Shown: positions 1 through 9,340, counted from the stretch's first letter. The stretch: DNA of 64,000 bases from Desemzia sp. RIT 804 (GCF_016892605.1 NZ_JAFEMV010000001.1:62001-126000); one strand, 5' to 3'. Numbers and translations are program-made. The notes: generated by a model not told the origin, from the sequence alone.

Positions 1-189
1 ATGATAAATCCACAGAATGACCATCTTTCGTACTGTCAGTCTATTGGAAAAACAAAGTAAAAGTGTATTCTTTTCTGTTTCTGTACATAAGGAACTGGTA
101 ATTAAAGGTTATAGGTATCAAGAGAAGAATGGTAGAACGGGCAAAATTCAAATTTCTCATTTTTTTAGTGTTATGGGAGGCATCAAGCT

Positions 190-459
190 ATGAGTGAACA
201 AGTATTGGATGAAGCTGTAGATAAATATGAGATGATTTTTGAAGGAAGTAATGAGAAACGGACATTAACTGTATGCCCAGAAGACTTAATAGAAAACGCT
301 GATGGACAATTAGATTGCCCACTGGATTACGTTTTACGTAGAAATCAGTTGGCAATCAGTGATCTAAACGCTTTTTCACCAGAACGTGCTATTTTTGTGC
401 ACAAAAAAGGTGAAACGTCGACTATCTTAAACGAGATTGTCTTAAACGTGAATTTCTAG
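190..459 (+). CDS. Small acidic protein of unknown function
   Basis: I do not recognise this 89-residue protein. It has no signal peptide or membrane segment and is rich in Asp, Glu, Asn and Leu, so it is probably a soluble cytoplasmic protein. A strong GGGAGG ribosome binding site lies 9 bases before the ATG, and a perfect-stem terminator follows within 20 bases, so it looks like a real gene that ends a transcript. Two cysteines (in TVCPED and LDCPLD) are far apart and do not form an obvious metal site. Function cannot be assigned from the sequence. Confidence 0.7.
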   Translation: MSEQVLDEAVDKYEMIFEGSNEKRTLTVCPEDLIENADGQLDCPLDYVLRRNQLAISDLNAFSPERAIFVHKKGETSTILNEIVLNVNF

Positions 460-473
460 TTTCTAAATAAGAT

Positions 474-521
474 AAATTCCTAGTTTGAACAAGTTAGTTT
501 GTTCAAACTAGGAATTTTTTG
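474..521 (+). terminator. Intrinsic terminator after the 89-aa gene
   Basis: A 17-base arm (474-490) pairs perfectly with the arm ending at 517 around a 10-base loop, followed by a T-run. It closes the transcript of the upstream small gene. Confidence 0.85.
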
Positions 522-558
522 TTTGGAAGGTTAAAGGTGTGCTTTATACTTAGGATAA

Positions 559-656
559 CTATTTTATGGCGTTGATAAAGAAATTCCTCCAGAAATTTCT
601 AGAAGTAGAGTTTAAGCAAATTAGACTTTCTACCAACGCTATATGATGAAGAACCT
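559..656 (+). repeat. Dispersed intergenic repeat, copy A (internally shortened)
   Basis: This stretch shares both ends with the copies at 16615-16756 and 41854-41996. The left end reads ctattttatggcgttg and the right end taccaacgctatatgatgaa. About 45 bases of the interior present in the other copies are missing here. The outer ends form an imperfect inverted repeat (ATGGCGTTG against CAACGCTATAT). It sits between the small unknown gene and the hydrolase and contains no ORF of its own. It may be a non-autonomous mobile element; this is inference. Confidence 0.7.
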
Positions 657-683
657 ATACTTATTGAAAAAGGAGGAGAAAGG

Positions 684-1394
684 ATGAGATCAGTTTACAT
701 TCCAACAAATAGTGGAGAGTTACATTGTTGTGTAATGGGCGAAGGAGCACCCTTGTTATTGTTGCATGGCAACGGAGAAAGCTCATCTATTTTCCAGTAT
801 CACATGGCTTTTTTTAGTCAATATTATACTGTTATTGCATTAGACACTAGAGGCCATGGATATTCTGACCGTGGAACTACTAAACTGAATTTTGAACAAT
901 TTGCTCAAGATGTAAGGTTGGTCTTAGATTATTTACATATCGAACGTACAAACATTATTGGGTTTAGTGATGGAGGAAATACAGCTTTATTATTTGCAGA
1001 ATACTACCCAAAAAGGGTTCATGCTCTGATAGTGGTTGGTGCCAATATAAAAGCTGAAGGAATGAAAAGTTGGGAATTGCAAAAAGTGAAATGGATGTTT
1101 AACTTTTTACAATATATAGAAATGATTTATCCAACTATCCAACTGAAAAAAGAAATAGTCGATTTGATGTTCCATCAAATAAACAATACACTATTTGATT
1201 TGAAAAATATTCAAGCACCAACTTTAATTATGGCTGGAGAAAATGATGTGATCAAGCAAAGTCATACCGAGTTGATTGCTCGACAAATAAACGATCATCA
1301 ATTACGGATTATGCCTAAAGCAGATCATTTCTTTATGTTAAAGCAACCCGATATTTTTAATTCCGTTGCCTTATCTTTTTTAAAAAAGTATTGA
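684..1394 (+). CDS. Alpha/beta hydrolase
   Basis: A 236-residue serine hydrolase of the alpha/beta fold. The oxyanion-hole motif HGNGES follows strand 3 near residue 28. The nucleophile elbow is GFSDGG with Ser95, and the acid and base are probably Asp188 (AGENDV) and His215 (KADHFF), so the catalytic triad is complete. The lid domain between residues 125 and 170 is short. There is no signal peptide, so the enzyme is cytoplasmic. An AAGGAGGAGAAAGG site precedes the ATG. The substrate cannot be deduced; esterase or small-molecule hydrolase activity is the family expectation. It is preceded by repeat copy A and seems to be monocistronic. Confidence 0.88.
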   Translation: MRSVYIPTNSGELHCCVMGEGAPLLLLHGNGESSSIFQYHMAFFSQYYTVIALDTRGHGYSDRGTTKLNFEQFAQDVRLVLDYLHIERTNIIGFSDGGNTALLFAEYYPKRVHALIVVGANIKAEGMKSWELQKVKWMFNFLQYIEMIYPTIQLKKEIVDLMFHQINNTLFDLKNIQAPTLIMAGENDVIKQSHTELIARQINDHQLRIMPKADHFFMLKQPDIFNSVALSFLKKY

Positions 1395-1511
1395 AACCTT
1401 AGCTAAAGATACTATAATAGATAAGGGCGATAAAATCGGTTTTTGTGAAACGTTAAAAATATGGTAAAGTTAGAACGTGTTGAAAACTAGGTTTTCGAAG
1501 TGCGTTTAAGT

Positions 1512-1545
1512 TAGAGCTGATAAAAAAAGCTCTATTTTTTATTTT
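1512..1545 (+). terminator. Small terminator-like hairpin in the leader of the DUF1846 gene
   Basis: TAGAGCT (1512-1518) pairs with AGCTCTA (1528-1534) around a 9-base loop and is followed by two T-runs. It lies about 85 bases upstream of the DUF1846 start codon and downstream of a possible promoter (TTGTGA at 1443, TAAAGT at 1465). It may therefore be a leader attenuator or end a small RNA of about 70 nt. The stem is only 7 bp, so this is tentative. Confidence 0.45.
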
Positions 1546-1630
1546 TGGAGAAAAATGAACAACAAGATACCAATAGTCCGATCTGTAGTGCAGAAAAAGG
1601 TTTGATTGGAAAAACATACGGAGGGTTTAC

Positions 1631-3139
1631 ATGAGAGAATTAGGATTTGATCCACAAAAATATATCGAAGAACAGACCAAGTATATTTTAGAACGAGTCA
1701 ATAATTACGATAAACTGTATTTAGAATTTGGTGGAAAGCTGATCGGAGACAAGCACGCAAAACGTGTTTTGCCTGGATTTGATGAAGATGCAAAAATCAA
1801 ATTATTGCAAAAATTAAAGGATAAATCAGAAATTATTATCTGTGTCTATGCAGGGGATATTGAACGGAATAAGATTCGTGGAGATTATGGAATTACATAT
1901 GATATGGATGTATTCCGTTTGATTGATGAATTGAGAGAATACGAATTGGCAGTAAATAGTGTAGTGATTACACGTTACCATGGTCAACCGTCTACTAAAC
2001 TGTTTATCAATAAGTTGGAACGAAGAGGGATCAAAGTCTATACTCACGAATCAATTGAAGGTTACCCGTCTAACTTGGATGTCATCGTAAGTGAAGAAGG
2101 CTTTGGAAAGAATGATTATATTCCAACGACTAAACCTATTGTTGTGGTTACGGCTCCAGGTCCAGGAAGCGGAAAACTGGCTACCAGTCTAAATCAGTTG
2201 TATCATGAACGCCAGCATGGGAAAATTGCTGGGTATTCAAAATTTGAAACTTTTCCGGTTTGGAATGTTCCCTTAAAACACCCGTTGAATATTGCTTATG
2301 AAGCAGCAACAGTAGATTTAAAAGACGTCAATATGATCGATAACTTTCATTATGAAAAATACAACGAAATTGCTGTAAATTATAATCGTGATCTTGAGAC
2401 TTTTCCGGTAATCAAACGAATTATTGAGAAGATTACTGGTAAAGAATCTGTTTTTCAATCTCCAACAGATATGGGTGTAAACCGAGTTGGGTTTGGGATC
2501 ATTGATGACGAAGTAGTAAAAGAAGCTTCTAAACAAGAAATTATACGACGAAGCTTTGCAACAGAGTCTGATTTTAAAAAAGGATTAGCGGATGAAGAAG
2601 TCCTGAATCGGATGAAATTGATCATGGAAGAAGTTGAATTAAAACAATTAGACCGAGTACCTGTAGGACCTGCTCGGGATTACGCAGAAAAAGTCAAAAA
2701 TCATTCAGATACAAATGATGTACAAGCCGTTATTGCATTTGAGCTGCAAGATGGTAGAGTGGTTACGGGAAGAACAACATCATTGATGGACTCAAGTTCT
2801 GCGGCAATTTTGAATTCTATTAAAGAACTGGCGAACATTTCTGATGAGATTCATCTATTGTCACCTATGATCTTAGAAACGATCCAAAACATGAAAAAGA
2901 ATGATTTGCACAGCAAGCTTCCTACGCTGAAAGCCAGTGAAATATTAATTGCATTGGCCATCAGTGCAGTGACCAATCCAATGGCACAATTGGCCTATAA
3001 CAAATTGGCTCAATTAAACGGTGTGCAAGCTCATTCAACAGTGATGTTAAACAGCGACGATGAGCAAGTTTTACGTAAACTGGGAATCGATGTCACCAGC
3101 GACCCAGCCTACCCATCAGAAAACCTATACTATTTATAG
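1631..3139 (+). CDS. DUF1846 domain-containing protein
   Basis: A 502-residue cytoplasmic protein that matches the DUF1846 family over its whole length, the usual size for this family. The N-terminus ([19 protein letters not shown]) and the segment [21 protein letters not shown] are typical of it. A glycine-rich stretch [19 protein letters not shown] near residue 175 resembles a phosphate-binding loop, and structural studies of the family suggest nucleotide binding, but the biochemical role is not established. GGAGGG precedes the ATG. The gene appears to be monocistronic and is bounded by a leader hairpin upstream and a strong terminator downstream. Confidence 0.9.
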   Translation: MRELGFDPQKYIEEQTKYILERVNNYDKLYLEFGGKLIGDKHAKRVLPGFDEDAKIKLLQKLKDKSEIIICVYAGDIERNKIRGDYGITYDMDVFRLIDELREYELAVNSVVITRYHGQPSTKLFINKLERRGIKVYTHESIEGYPSNLDVIVSEEGFGKNDYIPTTKPIVVVTAPGPGSGKLATSLNQLYHERQHGKIAGYSKFETFPVWNVPLKHPLNIAYEAATVDLKDVNMIDNFHYEKYNEIAVNYNRDLETFPVIKRIIEKITGKESVFQSPTDMGVNRVGFGIIDDEVVKEASKQEIIRRSFATESDFKKGLADEEVLNRMKLIMEEVELKQLDRVPVGPARDYAEKVKNHSDTNDVQAVIAFELQDGRVVTGRTTSLMDSSSAAILNSIKELANISDEIHLLSPMILETIQNMKKNDLHSKLPTLKASEILIALAISAVTNPMAQLAYNKLAQLNGVQAHSTVMLNSDDEQVLRKLGIDVTSDPAYPSENLYYL

Positions 3140-3213
3140 AGAATGGAGCAGAGCGCGGAGAGAGGCGTTTAAAAGCATACCAAACCATACAGTAAAACAT
3201 TCTGCCTATAGAA

Positions 3214-3270
3214 TACAAATACAAAAAAAGGAAAGGGATTTTTCATCCCTTTCCTTTTTTCTGTTTGTAT
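3214..3270. terminator. Bidirectional terminator between convergent genes
   Basis: The arm AAAAAAAGGAAAGGGAT around 3223-3239 pairs with ATCCCTTTCCTTTTTT (3245-3260), and an outer ATACAAA/TTTGTAT pair extends the stem. A- and T-runs on both sides allow it to end both the DUF1846 gene and the convergent Bax-inhibitor gene. Confidence 0.85.
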
Positions 3271-3281
3271 AAAGATCCTGT

Positions 3282-3995
3282 TTATTTGCGTTTTCCAAAA
3301 ATACGCAAAATAGCTAAGAAAATATTGATAAAATCTAAGTATAGTTCCAAAGCACAGCCGATTGCTACACTACTTGCAAGAGCTGTTCCTCCATAATAAC
3401 TGTAAACAGTTTTACACTTTTGTGTATCATAAGCTGTCAAACCCACAAAAATTAGTACAGTAATAATAGAAAGAATAAAATCAGCCATACTACTTTGTAA
3501 GAAGAATAAGTTTACCAATGAAGCAATAATCAATCCTAGCAACATGCTCATCAAAATTCCACCCAATGAAGACAAATCCTTTTTGGTCACAAAACCAATT
3601 AAACTCATTACAGCGAATAAAGCAAATGTAGAAACGAATGCATTTAGAATACTAGCTGTCGTATAGGCTAATAAAACGAGCGTCAACGTCATACCATTAA
3701 CAATGGAGTACAAAATAAATTTTATAGCATAGTTTGCCGGGCTTTTTACCTTTTCCGGATTAAAACGGAAACTGAACACCAAAACCAGTTCTAAAATAAT
3801 AAAACCATAAAAAGCCATCCCGTTAGTGGCGGTAATTAAATTCCAAAACGCGTTAGCAATAGGTGTGTAAGTATAAAGCAATAAATAAACCATTAATGCA
3901 CTAAGCAAAATTCCTCCAGCCATCCAAGCATAAATACTTGCCATGAATTGTGGAAAGCCGCTTTTCGAGTCTATAACCTTTTGTTGATTATCCAT
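3282..3995 (-). CDS. Bax inhibitor-1/YccA family membrane protein
   Basis: A 237-residue integral membrane protein of the BI-1/YccA (UPF0005) family. Seven hydrophobic segments can be counted, beginning near residue 20 (FMASIYAWMAGGILLSALMV) and ending near residue 225. The family fingerprint is present in the segments GLTAYDTQK and ALELYLDFINIFLAILRIFG, including the aspartates that form the pH-sensitive latch in bacterial homologues. Family members are proton-regulated Ca2+ leak channels or interact with membrane proteases; the role here is inferred. GGAGGAG lies 7 bases before the ATG. It is a single-gene unit, divergent from the ABC exporter. Confidence 0.92.
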   Translation of the reverse strand: MDNQQKVIDSKSGFPQFMASIYAWMAGGILLSALMVYLLLYTYTPIANAFWNLITATNGMAFYGFIILELVLVFSFRFNPEKVKSPANYAIKFILYSIVNGMTLTLVLLAYTTASILNAFVSTFALFAVMSLIGFVTKKDLSSLGGILMSMLLGLIIASLVNLFFLQSSMADFILSIITVLIFVGLTAYDTQKCKTVYSYYGGTALASSVAIGCALELYLDFINIFLAILRIFGKRK

Positions 3996-4184
3996 GTATC
4001 TTCTCCTCCAAAATAAATATAAGTACTTAATAATTTGAGTTCATCTTATTTTAACCAACTTCTCAGCTAAGGTCAAAATATTTAACAGGTGAAAAATATA
4101 GGAAACATTTTTGTAACTGAAATAGGTGTGCTACTATTAAAAATGTACATAGATATGAGTAGTTAGTGAATGGAGGAGCAAAAG

Positions 4185-5084
4185 ATGTTAGAAGCTAAGC
4201 ATTTAAAAAAGACGTTCGGTCCTTTGACAGCCGTAGATGATGTCAGTTTTACGATTAATGAAGGCGAGATTCTAGGAATGATTGGACAAAATGGGGCAGG
4301 TAAAACAACAACCTTTCGTTTGATACTAGACTTTTTAACTTCAGATTCCGGGGAAATTTTATGGAATGGAAGACCGTTGACAAAAGCCGATTATAATATT
4401 ATTGGGTATTTGCCTGAAGAAAGAGGACTTTATCCTAAAGTAACCATTGAAGATCAATTGATTTATTTTGGACGTTTGCGTGGCAAAAGCAAAAAAGAAG
4501 TGAAACCACTAATTGATATGTGGATGGAAAAGTTCAAGGTAAAAGGGAAAAAAACAGATAAGGTAAAGTCGTTGTCTAAAGGGAATCAACAAAAAGTCCA
4601 ATTGATCGCAACATTGCTTCATGAACCAAAACTGGTGATTTTAGATGAACCTTTTAGTGGCTTAGATCCAGTAAATGCGGGTATTTTAGAAGAAGGAATC
4701 AAGGAATTACGTCAACAAGGAGCTTGTGTGATCTTTTCCAGTCACAATATGAACAATGTGGAAGAAATTTGTGATCATTTATTGATGCTGCGCGATGGAG
4801 CAGTAGTCTTGAAAGGCCCTGTAAAAGAGATACGGGAACAATTTGGACGTACAAAGCTTTTCTTAGAAACTCCAATGAGTCAACAAGAATTGAACGAACT
4901 TCCCGGAGTAGAAAATGTAAAAAAAACCAATGAAGGAATCTATTTATTAGACCTAGAAGACGCTTCATATGGGAAACAAATTTTTGACATTGTGACTAAA
5001 GATGGCTTTATTCCAACTTTTAGCCAACAACCTCCAACGTTAGAAGAAATTTTCAAACTGAAAGCTGGTGAGCCACATGAATAA
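4185..5084 (+). CDS. ABC exporter ATP-binding protein (NatA/YhaQ type)
   Basis: The ATPase subunit of an ABC-2 type exporter, 299 residues from the chosen start. Walker A is GQNGAGKTT, the signature is LSKGNQQKVQ, Walker B is LVILDEPFSGLD and the switch histidine is in SSHNM. The roughly 80-residue C-terminal extension is the DUF4162-type domain typical of NatA/YhaQ proteins. I chose the ATG at 4185 because GGAGGAG (4172-4178) is spaced properly from it; an in-frame ATG at 4170 lies before that site. The gene overlaps its permease by a few bases, so the two are translationally coupled. By analogy with NatAB it may export Na+ or a toxic compound. Confidence 0.92.
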   Translation: MLEAKHLKKTFGPLTAVDDVSFTINEGEILGMIGQNGAGKTTTFRLILDFLTSDSGEILWNGRPLTKADYNIIGYLPEERGLYPKVTIEDQLIYFGRLRGKSKKEVKPLIDMWMEKFKVKGKKTDKVKSLSKGNQQKVQLIATLLHEPKLVILDEPFSGLDPVNAGILEEGIKELRQQGACVIFSSHNMNNVEEICDHLLMLRDGAVVLKGPVKEIREQFGRTKLFLETPMSQQELNELPGVENVKKTNEGIYLLDLEDASYGKQIFDIVTKDGFIPTFSQQPPTLEEIFKLKAGEPHE

Positions 5085-6327
5085 ATTTTGGGTTATAGTC
5101 GGTGAAGTTTATAGGAAAAATGTTAAATCGCTAGGCTTTATATCAATGGTTTTTGCTCCAATCGTTATTTTACTAGTGATAGCAGCTATTATTTATTTTG
5201 TTTCTGCTTCTGAAAATGGTGGAGTGCCTGAAATTGCTGTATTATCAGAGGATCAGCAAGTACAAGCTATATTGCAAGCTGAAGAAGAACAATTTGAAGT
5301 CAACACTGAGATCACTACAGTAGAAGATGCTGAAACAGCTATGGAAGCTGAAGAATTAGATGGTTATTTAGTTGTAGAAGAAGAAAATGGGGTATATCAA
5401 GGAAATTACGTCTATTCACCAGACAGCCAAGATGTAGACACATACTATTTAACAGGTGTTCTATCTTCAGTCCAACAAATCCAGCAAGCTGAAAGTCTTG
5501 GACTAACTCAAGAAGATATTGCCAGTATTTTAACGCCGGCCACTCTCGAGCAAACAAGAATCGAATTTGAAGGTGGAGGAATCACCACAACTGAAAGTGC
5601 AGAGGATGCTTTACGAATGGGAAGTGCTTATGCAGTTGGAATCGCAGTTTTTATGTTTATCATGACCTATTCCAGCATTATTGGAGAAGAGATTGCCTCT
5701 GAAAAAGGGACTCGAATTATGGAAGTCATTTTATCCAGTGTATCTTCAACTATTCATTTCTTTGGAAAATTAGTGGCTATCGTACTCATTTGTTTTACGC
5801 AAATCGCTATCTACGTTGTATTAGGCGCCATTGCTTTACAATTAGATTTTGTGCAAGATTTGCTTCAAGGGATTGATATCTCTGCTATTTTTCAAGGTCT
5901 GCTAGGAACGTCTTTAGCTTACTTTATCTTAGGAATTGTGTTGTATGCTATTTTGGCAGCTTTCCTTGGATCTCTTGTTTCAAAAGTAGAAGATGTTTCC
6001 AAAGCTGTTACTCCGATCGTATTTTTATCACTGGCAGGATTTTATGCTGGAATGTTTGCATTTTACAATCCAACACATATGATTGTTAAGATCGGTTCTT
6101 ATATTCCATTGTTCACCTCATTTATCATGCCTTTTAGAGTAGCTAGTGATACAGTTACAACAACAGGTGTTATGATTTCGATCGTAGGGTTGATTTTATT
6201 TGTGTTGTTGACTACCTGGTTGTCACTTTTACTGTACCGCTCAAGTGTATTGATCTATTCGGATGCAGGGATGTTCAAAACGATGAAAACTTCTTTCAAA
6301 GCTATGAGAAGACAACAAAAAGTTTAG
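5077..6327 (+). CDS. ABC-2 type exporter permease (NatB/YhaP type)
   Basis: The permease partner of the preceding ATPase, about 416 residues. It has one transmembrane helix near residues 18-42, a large Glu/Gln-rich extracellular region (roughly 45-180) and then five to six helices (from about residue 185 to 400). This is the standard ABC2_membrane_3 layout of NatB/YhaP. The motif GEEIASEKGTRIMEVILSS after the second helix is highly characteristic. The start is the ATG at 5077, which overlaps the end of the ATPase gene; a GTG three codons earlier is the alternative. A hairpin terminator ends the operon. Confidence 0.92.
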   Translation: MNKFWVIVGEVYRKNVKSLGFISMVFAPIVILLVIAAIIYFVSASENGGVPEIAVLSEDQQVQAILQAEEEQFEVNTEITTVEDAETAMEAEELDGYLVVEEENGVYQGNYVYSPDSQDVDTYYLTGVLSSVQQIQQAESLGLTQEDIASILTPATLEQTRIEFEGGGITTTESAEDALRMGSAYAVGIAVFMFIMTYSSIIGEEIASEKGTRIMEVILSSVSSTIHFFGKLVAIVLICFTQIAIYVVLGAIALQLDFVQDLLQGIDISAIFQGLLGTSLAYFILGIVLYAILAAFLGSLVSKVEDVSKAVTPIVFLSLAGFYAGMFAFYNPTHMIVKIGSYIPLFTSFIMPFRVASDTVTTTGVMISIVGLILFVLLTTWLSLLLYRSSVLIYSDAGMFKTMKTSFKAMRRQQKV

Positions 6328-6356
6328 GCTTCAGAATTCAGTGTTTAAACAAAAAA

Positions 6357-6400
6357 GAAATACCAGTAAAAGGATAAAACCTTGCTGGTATTTCTTTTTT
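6357..6400. terminator. Bidirectional terminator
   Basis: GAAATACCAG (6357-6366) pairs with CTGGTATTTC (6385-6394), followed by a T-run on the plus strand and preceded by A-runs. It serves the exporter operon and the convergent DUF2507 gene. Confidence 0.75.
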
Positions 6401-6403
6401 ATT

Positions 6404-6862
6404 TTATTCTAGGTCATCAATAGTATCTTTTTTATCCCATTTTAGCGTAATGACGACCTCTTTGTTTTTGATGACTTCAGCAAAAGCTTCTGTATACAAT
6501 CCAGTGATTTGTTGCATTTGCTCAGCCAGAAAACCAGCTTCTAGCGAAAAAACAGCTTGCTTGTTTGTTAAACGCAAATCAACGATCTTACCTGTCAAAG
6601 TATATGTATGAAAACTCCGCTTTTCTTTAATACAAATAAGCGTTCCAAAAGAAGCTTGTTCAAAGAAACGAGCAACTTCTTCATTACTGGTTAAAGGATG
6701 ATTTCTGGCTAATTCTTTTCCAGCCCAATATAAAATCGATTCTGCATCCTTGCCTAATAGATTAGTCAGCAGCTCAGTTCGAACTAATTCATAACCAAAT
6801 AAATTAACCGGTGCATTTGCTAGCTCTGTATTAAGTTCTTCACGATTTAGTTTCTTTCTCAA
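6404..6862 (-). CDS. DUF2507 (YslB-like) protein
   Basis: A 152-residue soluble protein of the DUF2507/YslB family, recognised from VNLFGYELVRTELLTNLLGKDAESILYWAGKELARNHPL in its N-terminal third (quoted only as a landmark region, residues about 19-57). The family shares a haem-NO-binding-like fold, but its role is unknown. I chose the TTG at 6862 because GAGGTGA lies 5 bases upstream of it. An in-frame ATG nine codons earlier would place that ribosome binding site inside the gene. In related Firmicutes yslB lies beside the glutamate racemase gene, as here, though in this window it is transcribed divergently from murI. Confidence 0.82.
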   Translation of the reverse strand: MRKKLNREELNTELANAPVNLFGYELVRTELLTNLLGKDAESILYWAGKELARNHPLTSNEEVARFFEQASFGTLICIKEKRSFHTYTLTGKIVDLRLTNKQAVFSLEAGFLAEQMQQITGLYTEAFAEVIKNKEVVITLKWDKKDTIDDLE

Positions 6863-7030
6863 TGATTTCACCTCAATAGTTTCATACATTATTATACATT
6901 GATTGATGCAATAAACCTACTTTTTTTTCTGCGAGTATAAGAAAAAAAGAAGCCATCGACAAAAGTAATACAACAATTGGATAGAGGTAGAAAAATAAAA
7001 AAATAACTACATAAAGAAAACGATATAGAC

Positions 7031-7059
7031 TTGAATTTTTATGTTAAAAAAGGGACAAT
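7031..7059 (+). promoter_or_regulatory. Putative promoter of the murI operon
   Basis: TTGAAT (7031-7036) and GACAAT (7054-7059) are separated by 17 bases and lie about 40 bases before the murI start. The -10 box is imperfect, so this is a moderate call. Confidence 0.4.
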
Positions 7060-7100
7060 AAACACTAGAGCAATATAATTTATTTAAAGGTTGTTAAAAT

Positions 7101-7916
7101 ATGAAAAAACAAGCAATAGGTTTTATAGATTCAGGAGTTGGTGGTTTAACTGTAGTAAAAGAGGCTATGCGACAATTACCCAATGAGTCTATTTATTATG
7201 TTGGTGATACGGCGCGCTGTCCTTACGGTCCTAGACCCGAAGAACAAATATTGCGATTCACTTGGGAAATGACCCAATTCTTGCTCAGTAAAGATATTAA
7301 GATGCTAGTGATTGCGTGTAATACAGCTACTGCTGTTGCATTGGAAGACATTAAAAAGAAATTGGCTATTCCAGTAATCGGTGTTATCCTACCAGGAAGC
7401 CGAGCTGCGATCAAAGCAACATCTAGTGATCGTGTAGGGATCATTGGTACAGAAGGAACAGTAAAAAGCAACATGTATGAAACTTTTATTCATTCTAAAG
7501 ATAAACAAGTTGAGGTGACTAGTTTAGCTTGTCCCAAATTTGTTCCGTTGGTAGAGAGTAATGAATACAGAAGCGCTATTGCTAAAAAAGTGGTTGCTGA
7601 AACGTTGAAAACATTAAAGAATAAGCAATTAGATACTTTGATTTTAGGATGTACACATTATCCTTTGTTGCGTCCGATCATTCAGAATGTGATGGGTGAA
7701 AAAGTTACGTTAATTGATTCTGGTGCTGAGACGATCAGCGAAGTGAGTACTATACTAGATTATTTTAATTTAGCAGAAGAAAGCAAAAAAAATAGTGTGA
7801 GTGAGCGCAAATTTTATACTACAGGTTCCAAGCAGATGTTTCATGACATCGCTTCTCAGTGGCTGGGAGCAAATCAATTAGAAGTTGAACAAATCCGTTT
7901 AGGTACTGCGGACTAA
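7101..7916 (+). CDS. murI: Glutamate racemase
   Basis: A 271-residue enzyme that converts L-glutamate to D-glutamate for peptidoglycan stem peptides in the cytoplasm. The two catalytic cysteines are present: Cys73 in VIACNTATA and Cys184 in LGCTHYPLL. The N-terminal substrate motif [13 protein letters not shown] is intact. Full length for the family. The ribosome binding site is weak (AAAGG). It is the first gene of a probable operon murI, rph-rdgB, phosphoesterase, with cbpB close behind. The same order (without rph) is familiar from streptococci. Confidence 0.97.
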   Translation: MKKQAIGFIDSGVGGLTVVKEAMRQLPNESIYYVGDTARCPYGPRPEEQILRFTWEMTQFLLSKDIKMLVIACNTATAVALEDIKKKLAIPVIGVILPGSRAAIKATSSDRVGIIGTEGTVKSNMYETFIHSKDKQVEVTSLACPKFVPLVESNEYRSAIAKKVVAETLKTLKNKQLDTLILGCTHYPLLRPIIQNVMGEKVTLIDSGAETISEVSTILDYFNLAEESKKNSVSERKFYTTGSKQMFHDIASQWLGANQLEVEQIRLGTAD

Positions 7917-7953
7917 AACAATAGCGTTTGAAGAATATCAAAGGAGTCTGTTT

Positions 7954-9327
7954 ATGCGTAAAGATGGAAGAAAATTAAATGACATGAGAGAAGTAACTAT
8001 TGAACCTAATTACTTGATGCATCCCGAAGGTTCAGTGTTGATCACAGTTGGCAAAACAAAAGTGATTTGTACTGCAACGGTAGAAAATCGGGTTCCGCAT
8101 TTTTTACGAGGACAACACAGTGGCTGGGTACACGCAGAGTACAGCATGTTGCCAAGAGCTACACAAGAAAGAAAACAGCGAGATGCTGTAAAAGGTAAAA
8201 TAAACGGAAGAACGATGGAAATACAACGTTTGGTCGCCCGTTCTTTACGCTCCATCGTAGATCTTGAAAAACTTGGAGAACGTTCTATTGTAATTGATTG
8301 TGATGTGATACAAGCAGATGGAGGAACAAGAACAGCTAGTATTACAGGTGGATTTGTAGCTTTAAGCTTGGCAGTCCAACAATTATTGGATCAGGGGATA
8401 CTTAAAGAAAATCCTATTACAGAGAATATTGCAGCCATAAGCGTAGGTATGATGACTGATGGTCAAATAGTTTTGGATGTAGATTATTTTGAAGACAGCT
8501 CTGCTGCGGTAGATATGAACTTTGTGATGACATCAAGCGGCAACTTCTCTGAAATCCAGGGTACGGGAGAAAAAATGTCTTTTTCTCAAGATGAAATGCT
8601 TGAAATGATGGAGCTTGGGAAAAAAGGCATTAATAAATTGATTGATCTACAAAATCAAGCGATCAGAGAGGGAAATCGATTGAACCACAAAATGACAAAC
8701 TATCCGCTAAATCCAATACGCAAAGAAATTCTGATTGCTACAAGAAACAAAGGAAAAGCTTCTGAGTTTGAAAGCTTGTTCGCTGCAAAAGGTTTTACAA
8801 TCAAAACATTATTGGATTATCCAGAAATCCCAGACGTAGAAGAAACAGGAGTTATATTTGCTGAGAATGCTTTGTTAAAAGCGGAGACGATTGCGGCTAA
8901 ATTCAATATGCTGGTACTCGCAGATGACTCTGGTTTAAAAGTAGATTTTCTAAATGGAAATCCTGGAGTTTATTCCGCACGATTTGCTGGGGAAATGAAA
9001 AGCGATGCAGCCAATAATGCTAAGCTGCTGCATGAGTTGACTCATGTACCAGCAGCAGAACGAACGGCGCAATTCCACTGTACGCTTGCTTTAGCAGCTC
9101 CTGGAAGGGAAAGTTTAGTTGTTGAAGGAGAAGTGGAAGGGCAAATTCTATCTATTCCTAGAGGAGATAACGGCTTTGGGTATGATTCGTTATTTTATGT
9201 AGCAGATAAGGATAAAACAATGGCAGAAATGACAGAGGAAGAGAAGAATGCGATCAGTCATCGTGCAAAAGCTTTGCAACAACTGGAAAAAGTCTGGGAT
9301 GAATGGATTTCTAATATCGACAGATAA
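7954..9327 (+). CDS. RNase PH fused to XTP/dITP pyrophosphatase
   Basis: A two-domain protein of 457 residues. Residues 1-245 are ribonuclease PH (RKDGRKLNDMREVTIEPNY, GRTMEIQRLVARSLR, DCDVIQADGGTRTASITGG), a phosphorolytic 3' exonuclease that trims tRNA ends. Residues from about 257 are the RdgB/HAM1 house-cleaning pyrophosphatase (ILIATRNKGKASEFES, LADDSGLKVD, GDNGFGYDSLFY, ISHRAKAL), which hydrolyses deaminated purine triphosphates. Both active-site sets look complete and no frameshift is needed to join them, so it is a true fusion. The start has an AAAGGAG site. It follows murI by 37 bases. Confidence 0.95.
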   Translation: MRKDGRKLNDMREVTIEPNYLMHPEGSVLITVGKTKVICTATVENRVPHFLRGQHSGWVHAEYSMLPRATQERKQRDAVKGKINGRTMEIQRLVARSLRSIVDLEKLGERSIVIDCDVIQADGGTRTASITGGFVALSLAVQQLLDQGILKENPITENIAAISVGMMTDGQIVLDVDYFEDSSAAVDMNFVMTSSGNFSEIQGTGEKMSFSQDEMLEMMELGKKGINKLIDLQNQAIREGNRLNHKMTNYPLNPIRKEILIATRNKGKASEFESLFAAKGFTIKTLLDYPEIPDVEETGVIFAENALLKAETIAAKFNMLVLADDSGLKVDFLNGNPGVYSARFAGEMKSDAANNAKLLHELTHVPAAERTAQFHCTLALAAPGRESLVVEGEVEGQILSIPRGDNGFGYDSLFYVADKDKTMAEMTEEEKNAISHRAKALQQLEKVWDEWISNIDR

Positions 9328-9340
9328 GGAGAATCAGGCA

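Noticed and set aside
1-60. Short reading frame at the left edge of the window
   Set aside because: Nineteen codons ending at 60 could be the tail of a gene outside the window or chance; there is no way to tell from this sequence.
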